A DNA stretch of 64,000 nucleotides from Adiantum capillus-veneris (Eukaryota > Streptophyta > Polypodiopsida > Polypodiales > Pteridaceae), in NCBI GenBank assembly GCA_014529385.2, contig CM043942.1:55308647-55372646 (forward strand). Reading direction: 5' to 3'. The translations under genes were made by a program, and so were the position numbers. Shown piece after piece: positions 1 to 9,551 of this stretch; position 1 is the first letter of the stretch; the number at the start of each line of letters is the position of its first letter. The notes beneath the pieces were generated by a model. That model did no database searches. It saw only the letters and a list, made by a program, of their open reading frames with translations, and was not told where the DNA came from.

Positions 1-345
1 AAATTCGCTACACACAAGTTACTAGTGCATTAAATGTTACATTGGTATCAGAGCTATTGGTTTCTCTTTTCTTGCTCAAGAAGAGAGGTCCTCAAGATTG
101 CTACAAATGGTTGGTGTTATTACTTGCGAAAGCGTAAGTAGAATAGGGATTTTTCATCCTTAAAGCACGCCTGCTTTATGCAGTTAACGGGGATACCGTC
201 GAGAGTTGTGGTCTTAATAATGGAGTCCTACAAGACTTGCCTACAGCTTAACCATTATTGAGCCATTAGAAGCTTGACAAGAACCAGTGCTATCTTGGCT
301 CTGGGAAACCCTCTCTTCTATTCCTTGCAATTTATAATGATAAGG
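1..345 (+). mobile_element. Family B gypsy: LTR tip, primer site and leader (third copy)
   Basis: Bases 1-41 match the 3' tip of the family B LTR seen at 59,919-59,959. They are followed by a tRNA-iMet type primer-binding site, TGGTATCAGAGC at 43-54. The leader then matches 59,973-60,250 closely up to about base 330 and diverges. The LTR body lies outside the window. No gag follows, so this is a truncated 5' end. It is in the opposite orientation to the family B element at 1.9-7.5 kb. Confidence 0.85.
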
Positions 346-1259
346 CCTTGACCAGCATTTAAGAGCAGGTTAGGTGGCTGTTGAAACTGGAGGTTCTGCA
401 CATGTCAGGGGGGGACCTGCGGGGGGGAGGTGGCAGCTAGGTCCTCCTGAATATCAAATTCTCAAAAAATCCTCAACCATGGCTTCTTTTGACATGTGTT
501 CTTTGAAAAAATCAGCATGTCTCTTTTCAACTCAAAAGTCTTTATCCCTATTGACTCACCTTTACCATAAGATTTTCCCCTTTTCTCCTCCTGTAACTGC
601 ATTGTTGATGCCCAATCACTGCTTCTAGTAACAGTGAACTGTTACCTACCAAATACTTATGGTGCAGTAAAAAATATTTACCATGGGTAAAAAAGTTACT
701 GTAGGTAAAAAGTGATTTTTATTTACCATGTAGGTGAAAAATATTTACTGTAGGTAAAAAATATTTACTGTGGTAAAAAATATTTACTGTCGGTAAAAAA
801 GTGAAAACGGAGTATGCTGTGCTGTGAGTCCACACGAACTTCCTCGTGTAAATTTCACTAGAAATTCACACCTAGAATGGGCTATTTTGTAAAATATAGG
901 TTGTAGGCATGCATAAGAGCTTGTTCCCACGTATCTTCTGTCCATGGCACTTTTTACTCTTTGGTGCTTGTGAAGTAGATTTTTCTTCTCTTTCGAGATC
1001 CCTTGGACTAGAGTATCCTCATCTCCCCAACAACTGACTGTGCCTTTATTGCATCTTCAGAAGGGGTCCTTAAAACCATGCATCAATACACACACACACA
1101 TACACACACATACACACACACAATCACTATACTTGGATTTGATTGCTTCATCCTTGACACACACACACACACACACTTGAAGCAAGAGCTCAAGATTCAA
1201 GAGGCACAACAAGAAGCTAGAGAACGTGTAGCAAAGAGGAAGCACAAAAGTTATTAGAT
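346..1259. other. Non-coding stretch with short tandem repeats and CA tracts
   Basis: No coding similarity recognised. About 661-806 holds degenerate copies of a roughly 21-bp AT-rich unit containing TATTTACTGTAGGTAAAA, repeated some six times. CA microsatellites lie at about 1,087-1,123 and 1,157-1,176. Short open frames here have no recognisable features. Confidence 0.6.
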
Positions 1260-1613
1260 TACCAGCATTGAGGACAATGACAAAAATGTGGATCCATATA
1301 TTTCTCTAAAGCTAGGAGTCAGAATGTTACCTATTCATGCATTGATCTCATGTGAATACAATTAGTTGGAATATGTAGCAACAAATTCCAAAATTGATCC
1401 TACACCCCCTGGAAAAAACATTTACCGGATTCAATGGAACTATTAGTATTGCTACAGGTTTTGTGGATCTCATATTACATATCAATGGATATGAATGTTC
1501 CCATAACTTTTTTGTATTATTATTAGATACCTTGAATAATCAACTAATATTGGTCACACCATGGCAACGCAAATACAATGTGCATATACAATGCTTTGAC
1601 AAATAGGTGCATG
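1260..1613 (+). pseudogene. Retropepsin-like fragment of a retrotransposon
   Basis: The translation ends with a pattern typical of the C-terminal half of retroviral-type proteases: an ING(Y/F)ECSHNFFVL-like strand, then LIL followed by TPWQRKYNVH, resembling the usual ILGTPW(L/Q) core. The upstream segment ALISCEYN sits where the catalytic D-(S/T)-G is expected and no longer contains it; a stop codon follows. It is a dead fragment of a gag-pol polyprotein. The parent family is uncertain, and it is not in the same orientation as the LTR fragment immediately to its right. Confidence 0.5.
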
Positions 1614-1827
1614 TTACAATGGGTAGTCACATAATGTGTGTCATTTTTGCTCCCGTGGAAGATACCAAGCATCTTTTTGAGAAAGTCAGTAACAAGGTCA
1701 AGAATGAATCCAATGGTGGGACCGTGATCGAGACATAATAGCACAGGTCACTATAGCTATCGAGTCTATTAACAGTCTTGAAGTTGCATCTGCCAATCTT
1801 TCACTCCCTTTAGAACAAGTCACAACA

Positions 1828-2945
1828 AGTACTTTGGCACTTCAAGCCCTAGTTGCTACTCCTCGTTACCTTCAAAGATGGTAGAGGAGATGAGCATGCC
1901 ATTGAAGCTTGGCTCTTGGTTGGATTTGCACTTCATAGCCAAGAGTTGTTGGTGTAGGCCTCTACTTCTCAATGCTTGGAGAAGGAGATGGAGTTCTTCT
2001 TCCACACATGATTTGTGTGTGTGTGTGTGTGCATGTGTGTGCGTGTGTGTGTGTAATTGTATTAGTAAAAAATGCAGCCCTTTCTCTCTTCTTGGTCGAC
2101 CCCTCTTGGGATTTACTCATGCTGGCCTCCCATTGGCTCCTGCAAGGCTTAGCCAATAACAATTAAGAGGTAAATTTAATATTCTTGTGACAAGTGTCCC
2201 CCTTTCCCCTTTGTGAGAGCTTTAGGTAATTAAAATAATTTATTGACTCTCATTGGACCTTTTAGTCTTCTGGCCAATAGGAATCAAGGAAGCCATTGGG
2301 CTACTTGATGCTCATTTGACCCCTTGGTAGACTATCCAATAGTCTTCTACGGAGCTTAATTTCTATTCGTTATTTTATCAAGCAATTTTAAATTGATTAG
2401 ACTAATTTTACTCTAGCCTAATTCTTGTTGGTCCACCGCTTTGGCCATCCAATAGGATCTGAGGGAAGATTGGGGGCAACTGGGCTAAGAGCCTGCCATG
2501 TGTCCTTTATTCCCTTTGTGAACAAGGGGGAAGCTTTGGAGCGTGTGGGTGTGTTTCTCTCTCCTCCCCTACTCTAAGGGTTGGCCCCGGGCTGGCCCCC
2601 TCCTTCATAGGGATGTGGGAAGACTTTTGAGTCTTCCCACCACCATCCAGTTTTTCCAGCTTTTGACCATTGGACTTTTTAATTAAATTTTGGAACCCTA
2701 GGCTATGAAAGTGTTAATGAAGCTAAACCTTAGGTCTTTTAAGCTCCATTGGTACACATTGCTCTTTTGCAGACTGTCCCCCTTGGATCCCTATTTTCCC
2801 TCCTTTGGATCCCTGCTGAGACCGGTCTGGCAACCTTACCAATATTCTAGCTTTTACTCCCCTAGTACCTCCCCATATTAAATGACCAGTTTAACATGAG
2901 AAAATCATTTGGGAGAATTAGATATTAGTTTTTATGAAATTATCT
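1828..2945 (-). mobile_element. Family B LTR fragment, fused to a piece of leader
   Basis: Read on the minus strand, about 2,945 down to 1,877 matches the first two thirds of the LTR at 41,480-42,570 (shared TTTCATAAAAACTAATAT start, repeated CCAAT-rich text). This is the 3' LTR of the left-arm family B element. At ATCTTTGAAGGTA the sequence jumps straight into leader sequence (1,876-1,828) that in intact copies lies beyond the primer site (about 60,320-60,370). The last 450 bp or so of LTR are therefore missing, and the junction lies at a shared short word. A TG microsatellite (2,014-2,053) interrupts the LTR. Confidence 0.7.
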
Positions 2946-3296
2946 CTCTCTTGAAATCATAGTCATCCTAGACTATGAGGTAGAGAAGATAAAGCCTAAT
3001 CATTAGTCCGTTTGTTAGCGGGTAGAGGATTTTTATTTTACCCTACGACATCATTCCAAAATGAATGACTAGTCCATTTGTTGCTTGAGAGCCTTAGTTG
3101 CCGCAAGCATGTCTGCGCATTAGTCCTTATCAATCTTTTATATAATAGAGTGACAAGCTCTACTTGGTGTTCAGGAGAGGTTGTCTCCACAAACATGATC
3201 CTAAGCATGCATACTCATTATTATTTGTGCACAATAAAGAAAAAAGAGAGTCTTATAAGACAATAACTTTGTTCATTTAAACATATTTATGTTTGC

Positions 3297-3780
3297 TTAC
3301 TCTAGGGAATCATTGTAAGCATTGACAAGGTTTAGGTTTTCTTTAAAGGCTAGAGCTCTTCTGTGCTTATCAGCAACAGCCTCTTGCCTTTGCTGAGAGA
3401 TGGATATAACATCCTTAATGTTTTGGAAAGATTCTTGTAGGTCTTGGCTATATTCATATGTAGCGAAGATCTTCCCATGTACTTTGAGTAGCAGGGGGAG
3501 TTTTTGATCTTCCCTCAATCACCTCAAAAGGTGCTTTTCCCAAGTATGTACTGTGTTATTGTAAGCATACTCCACTAAAGGTAAGTACTTCTCCCATTGG
3601 GACCTTTGATCTACTTCTGTGACATAAGCTTTTAGTAGATCAAGAATTGTTAGGTTAGCTATTTCACTTTGGCCATCTGTTTGCTGGTGATAAGCCAAAG
3701 AGAAGTTTAGCCTTGTACCTAAATCCTCAAAGAGACCCTTCTAGAAATTATTGGTCATTCTAGGATCTCTATCCGACACT
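3297..3780 (-). pseudogene. Family B integrase remnant
   Basis: The minus-strand translation shows the end of an integrase core (LAYHQQTDGQSEIAN, matching the conserved HPQTDGQTE) and the downstream W(E/S)KYSPLVEYAYN motif, then a linker ending near AYNDSLE. The first catalytic aspartates and the H2C2 finger are missing, because the sequence passes from RNase H almost directly into the late core. Frameshifts separate the pieces. The right-arm counterpart is 63,190-63,690. Confidence 0.75.
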
Positions 3781-3806
3781 ATGGATGTTGGCAAGCTTGG
3801 TCTGCG

Positions 3807-4079
3807 TCATGAAGCACTTAAGGCTTTGGTGATCCGTTCTTGGTGATCCATTTGCAGAATGAAAGGAGTCCCCAATAAATAGTGCTTCCATGAGTCTAGA
3901 GCATGTAGAACTACCAAGAGTTCCTTCTCATATATACCTAGAGCTTGCTCAACAGGGTCGAGCCTTTGGCTTTCATAGGCTATGGCATGCCCTTCTTGCA
4001 GCAAAACAACTCCAAGGCAATCACCACAAGCGTCGCATTGGACCTCAAATGGCTTTGAGAGATCCGGTAGTGTAAGCAC
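3807..4079 (-). pseudogene. Family B RNase H domain
   Basis: A 90-residue open segment typical of the gypsy RT connection/RNase H: a LPDLSKPFEVQCDA start (first catalytic Asp in CDA), GVVLLQ, then the EKELLVVLHAL motif carrying the catalytic Glu, and W(K)HYLLG. It degrades the RNA strand of the RNA-DNA hybrid in reverse transcription. The later part, with the remaining catalytic aspartates, is gone, so it is inactive. The same 90 residues occur at 62,908-63,180. Confidence 0.85.
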
Positions 4080-4129
4080 AGGTTGACAGATAAGCTTCTC
4101 TTTAAGCTTTTCAAAAGCATTGTTCTCGT

Positions 4130-4900
4130 TGGTAGACCATGTATACCTAATGTTTTTCTTTGTTAAGTCATGTAATGGTACGGCAATATGTGTGCATACT
4201 ATAGTACGGCTTTAATGGTACGGCAAGTGTTTATAGTATGCACACATACCAATAAAGCTTCTTAGTTCATGCAGATTCCTTGGATTAGGTCATCCTTTTA
4301 TTACCTCTAACTTTGATTGATCCATTTGGATGCCATCTTGAGAGATAATGTGACCTAAATATTGATCTCTTGCAAGAAAAATTCACTTTTCTTTCGATTT
4401 ATATACAGCTTATTCTCTCATAAAACTTGAAATATTCCCTAAAGGTGGTGCTTGTGTTCGTCTATTGAATTAGAGTAGATGATTATATCATCAAGGAACA
4501 CTCTAGTAAAGCTTTGGTGAGGCATGAATAGCGTCTCCATCAGACGGTTGAATGTAGCTGGTGCATTGGTAAAGCCAAAAGGCATGACAATGTACTCGTA
4601 AAGACCAAACGTGGTGCAAAATGTGGTCTTTACAATGTCTTGATCAACTATCCTTATTTGATGATAGCCACTTTTTAGGTCAATCCTACTGAATTAGGTT
4701 GACCCCTATAGCTTATCAAATAGGTCTTCTACCCTGGAACGGGAAACATATTTTTGATAGTGATCCTATTTAGTACTCTATAGTCGACACACATACGATA
4801 TGTGCCATCTTTCTTTTGCACTAATAAAACTGACAAACAAAATGGAGATCAGCTAGGCATAATATCCTGCACCTACCACATAATATCCTCTTGTTGAGCT
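4130..4900 (-). pseudogene. Family B reverse transcriptase, frameshifted
   Basis: Across three frames the minus strand encodes gypsy RT landmarks: RMCVDYR.LN near the start, FGLYEYIVMPFG.TNAPATF in the middle, and the catalytic VFLDDIIIYS (F/Y-x-D-D box) at about 4,510-4,460. Stops and frameshifts separate them. Within 4,180-4,256 this copy carries a small inverted repeat absent from the right arm. Template reading would fail in both arms. Confidence 0.82.
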
Positions 4901-4908
4901 TGAGAAAC

Positions 4909-5520
4909 TCAGTAAGGAGGTTTATTAGGCGGAGAGCTTCCTGGAAGAAGCTCAATTGGATGGTCGTCATCCCCTCGTTTGGGAGGTCGCTCACAGGGAA
5001 TGTCGTCAATAAAAACATCTTGGAATCCATTTAGGAAATTAGATAACTCTAATTCCTTATGATTCCCTACATTTTCATTTGATGAAACATTAGGTTCATT
5101 TTGAGAGTCTTTAACAAAAATCATGTACACAAAAATAGAGCTCTTTATTGACTTATCAAAAGCTTGCTTATGTACAATGGGTATGGTGTTACCCGACTCC
5201 TTAGCCTCTATGCACATATCTTTTTCCCTGTACCTAAAGTAGATTTGTCTTTTAGGGAATTTAACATTGGCAGCCACGCGATCAAACCATGGTGCCCCTA
5301 GGATTACATCCTCATGCTTGAGAGGAGAGAGGAAGAAATCCTCCTTGTCCACATAGCTTTGGACATGAGGCCTCAATTTCCCAATTAAGGGAGTGACCGT
5401 GACTTCTTGTCCCTTCAAAGCACCATCGGCAGGTAGGACATCTCCCATGTCATAGGCTTGCATGCCTAGCTTGGTGGCCAACTCTGTAGATATGAAATTG
5501 TGAGTAGAGCCAGGGTCCAA
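4909..5520 (-). pseudogene. Family B protease and linker (203 residues, open)
   Basis: Aspartic protease region of a gag-pol polyprotein. LDPGSTHNFIS at its start fits the retropepsin D-S/T-G active site with proline in the middle position, and HEDVILGAPWF is the ILG(M/A)xW core. A roughly 100-residue linker follows, ending LSNFLNGFQDVF, typical just before gypsy RT. The translation is identical to 61,487-62,098 in the other arm. A stop lies just upstream of the first DPGS codon, so it is no longer continuous with gag. The Asp-Pro-Gly triad departs from consensus and probably reduces activity. Confidence 0.85.
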
Positions 5521-5553
5521 GAGAATGAAAGCATCATATTCTCTTACCTTTCC

Positions 5554-5853
5554 TCAAACGTAACATAGAGGAGATCCTTTGTGATGAGCATCCTCTTTTT
5601 GAACTTTGACTATGGAAGCTCTAGGAGGCTCATTATACGTATTCTTGTGGAGGCAAGCACGATAGGCATGCCCTTGCTCCTCGTACTTGTAACAATGCTT
5701 ATCTTTTCGATAACGCTCTAGCTCTTCAGGAGAGAGTTTATTTTTGCCTTTATAAACTCCCTTCTCCTTGGCTTTGTTGTTGTTGAAGTTGCATTTGGGA
5801 GACTTTTGGACGTTTTCCTTCCCCCTAATCTCACCACGGTCCTTGCTTTCCAT
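5554..5853 (-). pseudogene. Family B gag zinc-knuckle region
   Basis: Basic, lysine-rich nucleocapsid-like segment containing CYKYEEQGHAYRAC. The usual knuckle is C-x2-C-x4-H-x4-C; here the second cysteine is tyrosine, so zinc binding should be lost. The same change is present at 61,154-61,453, so it predates the inverted duplication. Upstream (about 5,860-6,190) another frame encodes an SR/SE-rich tract. The gag core domain seen in the copy at 43.6-43.95 kb is absent here. Confidence 0.75.
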
Positions 5854-6191
5854 GGGCTTAAGATTTCTCTTAGCCCCTTGTTTGAAATTGATTCGGATTT
5901 CCTATGGCCTCTTCTCTTGGGCGGTTTGGGAGCTGCACCATCACTTTCTTCAGAAGGGAAAGAGGATGAGGAAGATGGAGAAGAGGGTGACCTCTTTCTT
6001 GCCTTTTTCTTCCCTTGTTCCTCCTCTTCTACACCATTACTTTCTTCAGAAGAGGAAGATGAAGAGGGTGACCTCTTTCTCGTCTTTTTCTTCCCTTGTT
6101 TCCTCTCTTCCCTCTTTGAATTAGGGTGTGGAGGAATATGCCATGGTATTCTCCGTTTAGGGAGTGTTGGAGAGCATTTTGCCCGCCGTCT

Positions 6192-6605
6192 TCATGGAGC
6201 CATCTCTGCCAAGGTGACAAGAGACTCGCTTCTTTCTCGTTCCTTCGGTGGGGGATCTACCGTTGAAACTTGGGCTCTCCTTTGAGAGGGAGATGCCCCA
6301 TCGAGTACTACGTTTTTGAGCCCTTCATTTGGATCCTCCTCTTCTTCCCTTATCGGAAAGATTCCTCTTTTGGAAGTCTCACTAGGATCTTTCCTAGGTA
6401 CTCTCTCTTCTTGGAGGGGAGTTTGGAGAATACCATGGGTGCGCAATTGCTGTAGCACTTCACCTTGGAGGGTTGTATTTCCTAGGGCTTGTTGAAGCCT
6501 AGAAACAAGATAGTTTACAAGCATAGGGGCATCACTAGTTGCTATATCATTAGAAAAATCAAAGCTATCAACATTCATTTCAATCTCGTTACCCTTGTCG
6601 GCCAT
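6192..6605 (-). pseudogene. Family B gag N-terminus
   Basis: The start codon is chosen at 6,605 because MADKGNE aligns with MADNNKE of the family B copy at 43,164. A conserved segment, APMLVNYLVSRLQQALGN and GEVLQQLRTHGILQT, follows, then an acidic/basic tail. Gag forms the virus-like particle of the element. The frame closes at 6,192 and the SR-rich continuation is in another frame. The right-arm twin starts at 60,402. Confidence 0.75.
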
Positions 6606-7033
6606 ACTAGCAATTTTTATGGGTAAATTTTTACTTGCACTTTGGCACTTCAAGCCCTACTAGTTTCTACTCCTCTTTACCTTCAAAGATAAGCACTCAA
6701 GCATCTATATCCGTGGCTCGGATATTATTAATAATATCCATGTCTTGGATATTATTAATTGCAAGGAATAGAAGAGAGGGTTTCACAAAGCCAAGATAGC
6801 ACTGGTTCTGTCAAGCTTCTAATGGCTCAATAATGGTTAAGCCGTAGGCAAGTCTTGTAGGACTCCATTATTAAGACCATAGCTCTCGACGGTATCCCCG
6901 TTAACTGCATAAAGCAGGCGTGCTTTAAGGATGAAAAATCCCTATTCTACTTACTCTTTTGCAAGTAATAACACCAACCATTTGTAGCAATCTTGAGGAC
7001 CTCTCTTCTTGAGCAAGAAAAGAGAAACCAATA

Positions 7034-7045
7034 GCTCTGATACCA
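7034..7045 (-). other. Primer-binding site, family B
   Basis: GCTCTGATACCA on the plus strand, i.e. TGGTATCAGAGC on the element strand, complementary to the 3' end of plant initiator tRNA-Met. It lies one base after the LTR end (7,047). Confidence 0.9.
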
Positions 7046-7494
7046 ATGTAACATTTAATGCACTAGTAACTTGTGTATAGCGGAAAATAATGACATAGTG
7101 AGGATTTAATTAAGAACAAGTTCCTAATGAGCATAGAGAGAGTACTTGGTTGGAGAAAGCAACATAGTAATTACACCTAGCTATTTTGGCATAGACAAAA
7201 CTTGAAAAGAGAGAGAAATAGATCAATTGACAACAGTTGAGGACCAGATTTACATGGAGACGGTCCACCCTCCAAAAGGCTTTTGTATTATAGCTTCTCC
7301 CATCAAGGGAGACTTTTGTACAATACAAGCTTTGTGTTCCTTGACAAAACTAATTGGTGCAATGAAGATGGAAGCTTCATGCACCAAATTATTCTTGAAA
7401 AACACACATAATGGACCTAGCCTCAGTCCCAAGACCTCACACACCTTCAAAGATGGTGAGAGCTAGTAGGGAATACTTGAATTGTTCTTGAAAG

Positions 7495-7665
7495 AGCTTT
7501 ATGAAGGTGATTGGCTTCTTATTGGAAGCTACTTGAGTACTCTAACAAACTAGCAGGATTGGTCTACAGAAGAGTTCAAAAGGATACGCAAAAAAGCCTA
7601 TGGGTACTTTTTGAGGGATGGTTACTTGTGGAAGCATCCTAAATAAAAAAGTGTTACACCACAAA
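7495..7665 (+). pseudogene. Inverted integrase N-terminal scrap
   Basis: The plus strand encodes a segment with FKRIRKKAYGYFLRDGYLW and KHPK, matching the region just before the H2C2 zinc finger of gypsy integrases (xYFvRDGxLWrR). It abuts the end of the family C RT piece (7,669 onward, minus strand) in opposite orientation, implying an internal inversion. The right-arm counterpart lies at about 59,345-59,515 on the minus strand. Stop codons are present. Confidence 0.6.
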
Positions 7666-7668
7666 GGG

Positions 7669-9092
7669 TTATATGTATAAAAGAGACTCATGTGAATCTA
7701 TCCATTTAAACTTTTGATTCTTTCTAAGCAATTGATAAAGATGATCATCCACATGTGCATAATGTGGAATCCAAATAACATAAAAAACACATGCTCCCAA
7801 AAACCTTCTAACCTCAGTGATGCTAGTGCATGTTTTTTTCATTCTTTGGATGACATCTAACTTTGTTGGACAAGGTTTCCCACATGGCCCACACATGTGC
7901 CTCACAATGAGCACTTCATTGACAACAAACATGGACTTTTTCCCTGACAAAGTGAAATTCACTTCCTCCAACCTAGACAAAATTTTATCACAATCATTTA
8001 TGTGATTTCCCACAAACCTACAGCACACCTTGAGATCTAAAACTTCATCTCACCTCCTTCACATCCTTTGATGGGCAAATCATCAATGAAAGGCATTGTG
8101 ATTTTAGGAATAAAATCACGTAAGACCTTATTCATCCCATTCATCATATGTGCACCCGCGTTTGTTGCTCCTTGCGGCAAGGTACACATTCTTACCAATC
8201 CTAAAGTTGTCCTCATGGTTGTCAAGTCTCTGCTTTCAATCGCAAGTTAAAATTGATCATATCCTGAGTAGAGATCTCCCATTGAGTAGATTGCCCTCCT
8301 TGAAAATGCCTCTGCAAACTCATCCACAATTAGACAAGTACCAACATTCCTAATTGTCACTTTGTTCATTGGTTGCATATCTTGGATGAAGCGTAAAGTG
8401 CGAATCTTCTTGGGAATGTGAACCACCTATTTGAGTATGGAGCACAAGAAGGATTCAAAATCTCCATTTTGATCTTCTCATTCAATAGCTCTACTAACTT
8501 TGGTAAATGAGCCTTTGGAACCGGAGTAGGTCGTAGATTCCAAGGTACATGAGGCATTGTAAAAATTACCATAGGAGCTACAATAGAAGGATAAACACAT
8601 CCTATCTCATGTGGCTCAAATGTAAAAGCCTTACCATGTTTTGAAATAATCTCTTTGAAGCACTTTGTCTCCTCATGTGTTAGAAACTCATGGCAGCCAA
8701 TTTGCAACTCTTGAAAAGACTCCTTGTGAAGGTGTGCCCAATATTTTTAGGATTCCTCAAACTTAGTTGCAAAAAAGCATGTTCAATCTTTTCCCTATTT
8801 GCTGGGTGGTAAGGGTGAAGCTATTGGTTTCACCTTCTTTGCTACACAACTGTATTTAGTTTCAACATGGACTTCGAGGCCAAGTGTTTTCTTGAAACAT
8901 TGGTTTTTTTTAAAGGCTTCTATGACGTGATACATTTCCACAGAGCATACTTCCACAACTTCATTCCCAAGATGCAAACTAGACTTCATTATAGCATCAA
9001 GCTCACCCATAATATCTACAAAAGAAACCGCTGACACAAACCCAAAACATTTTTAGTAGGCTCTAACAATCCACTCTCTTTCATGTCTATTT
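7669..9092 (-). pseudogene. Family C (fungus-type) gypsy RT region, left arm
   Basis: Four minus-strand pieces in order: linker with VAKKVKPIASPLP (9,037-8,795); RT N-terminus with HVPWNLRP, LNPSCAPYSNRWF (8,707-8,366); RT core with DLYSGYDQ, ESRDLKT, TLPQGATNAG and the catalytic PFIDDLPIKG (about 8,365-8,037); and the RT-RNase H linker with TEVRRFLGACVFY (8,028-7,669). The IDD box and LP.G.TN wording differ from ordinary plant gypsy and resemble elements common in basidiomycetes. Frameshifts and stops interrupt it. The right arm repeats it at 57,947-59,337. Confidence 0.82.
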
Positions 9093-9096
9093 GTAC

Positions 9097-9498
9097 TGAG
9101 GCGGTCCGGGGCGGGCAACAAGAGAGGCGACCTCTAAACACCCCTCAAGGCTCTCGTGCTGCTCAATTGGGGCTGGGGCAACCACAAGAACAACACAACA
9201 ACAAACCCACAGCCAAACCCAAATAAGATAGGGGCACCACCTAGTTATGGTATGCGAACTAGGACGCAAGAGAGATTTTGGCACAACCAAGAAGATGCAC
9301 CACACAACACACACAAACAACCTCACACCAAGACACACACAAACTGGACCAGAGAGAGCTAGAGCAAAGGGAAGAGAGAGACAAAAGGATCTTGCGTAAT
9401 ACCTTATTTGTGACTTGCAAATGGAGATGGTTCGTTATGATGCTATCGTAGAACTTGTATAAACTCAGTCAATGCTTAGTGATTGCTAAAACATTGCC

Positions 9499-9551
<53 letters not shown>

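Larger units (their letters stand above)
2950..7462 (-). mobile_element. Ty3/gypsy element, family B, left-arm copy (defective)
   Basis: Minus-strand order: LTR remnant (7,462-7,047), primer-binding site (7,045-7,034), leader, gag N-terminus (6,605-6,192), SR-rich and zinc-knuckle part (about 6,190-5,554), protease (5,520-4,909), broken RT (about 4,900-4,130), RNase H (4,079-3,807), integrase remnant (about 3,780-3,297), then an LTR fragment. The protease-RT-RNase H-integrase order is that of Ty3/gypsy. Many stops in RT and integrase make it incapable of autonomous movement. Its 5' LTR is truncated, beginning abruptly at about 7,462 beside a foreign integrase scrap. Confidence 0.88.

Noticed and set aside
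374-628. 84-residue frame in the first kilobase
   Set aside because: Low-complexity start and no similarity; lies in diverged non-coding sequence.
1878-2159. 93-residue frame with MVEEMSMPLKL, also seen reversed at 42,361-42,570
   Set aside because: The similarity reflects the family B LTR. The frame crosses a TG microsatellite and is antisense to the LTR.
9087-9362. Open frames of 83 and 68 residues near the LTR end, repeated in all four LTR copies
   Set aside because: They are readings of the U5 region, with biased Cys/Val or Asn/Thr composition from GT/CA-rich sequence. No coding evidence.
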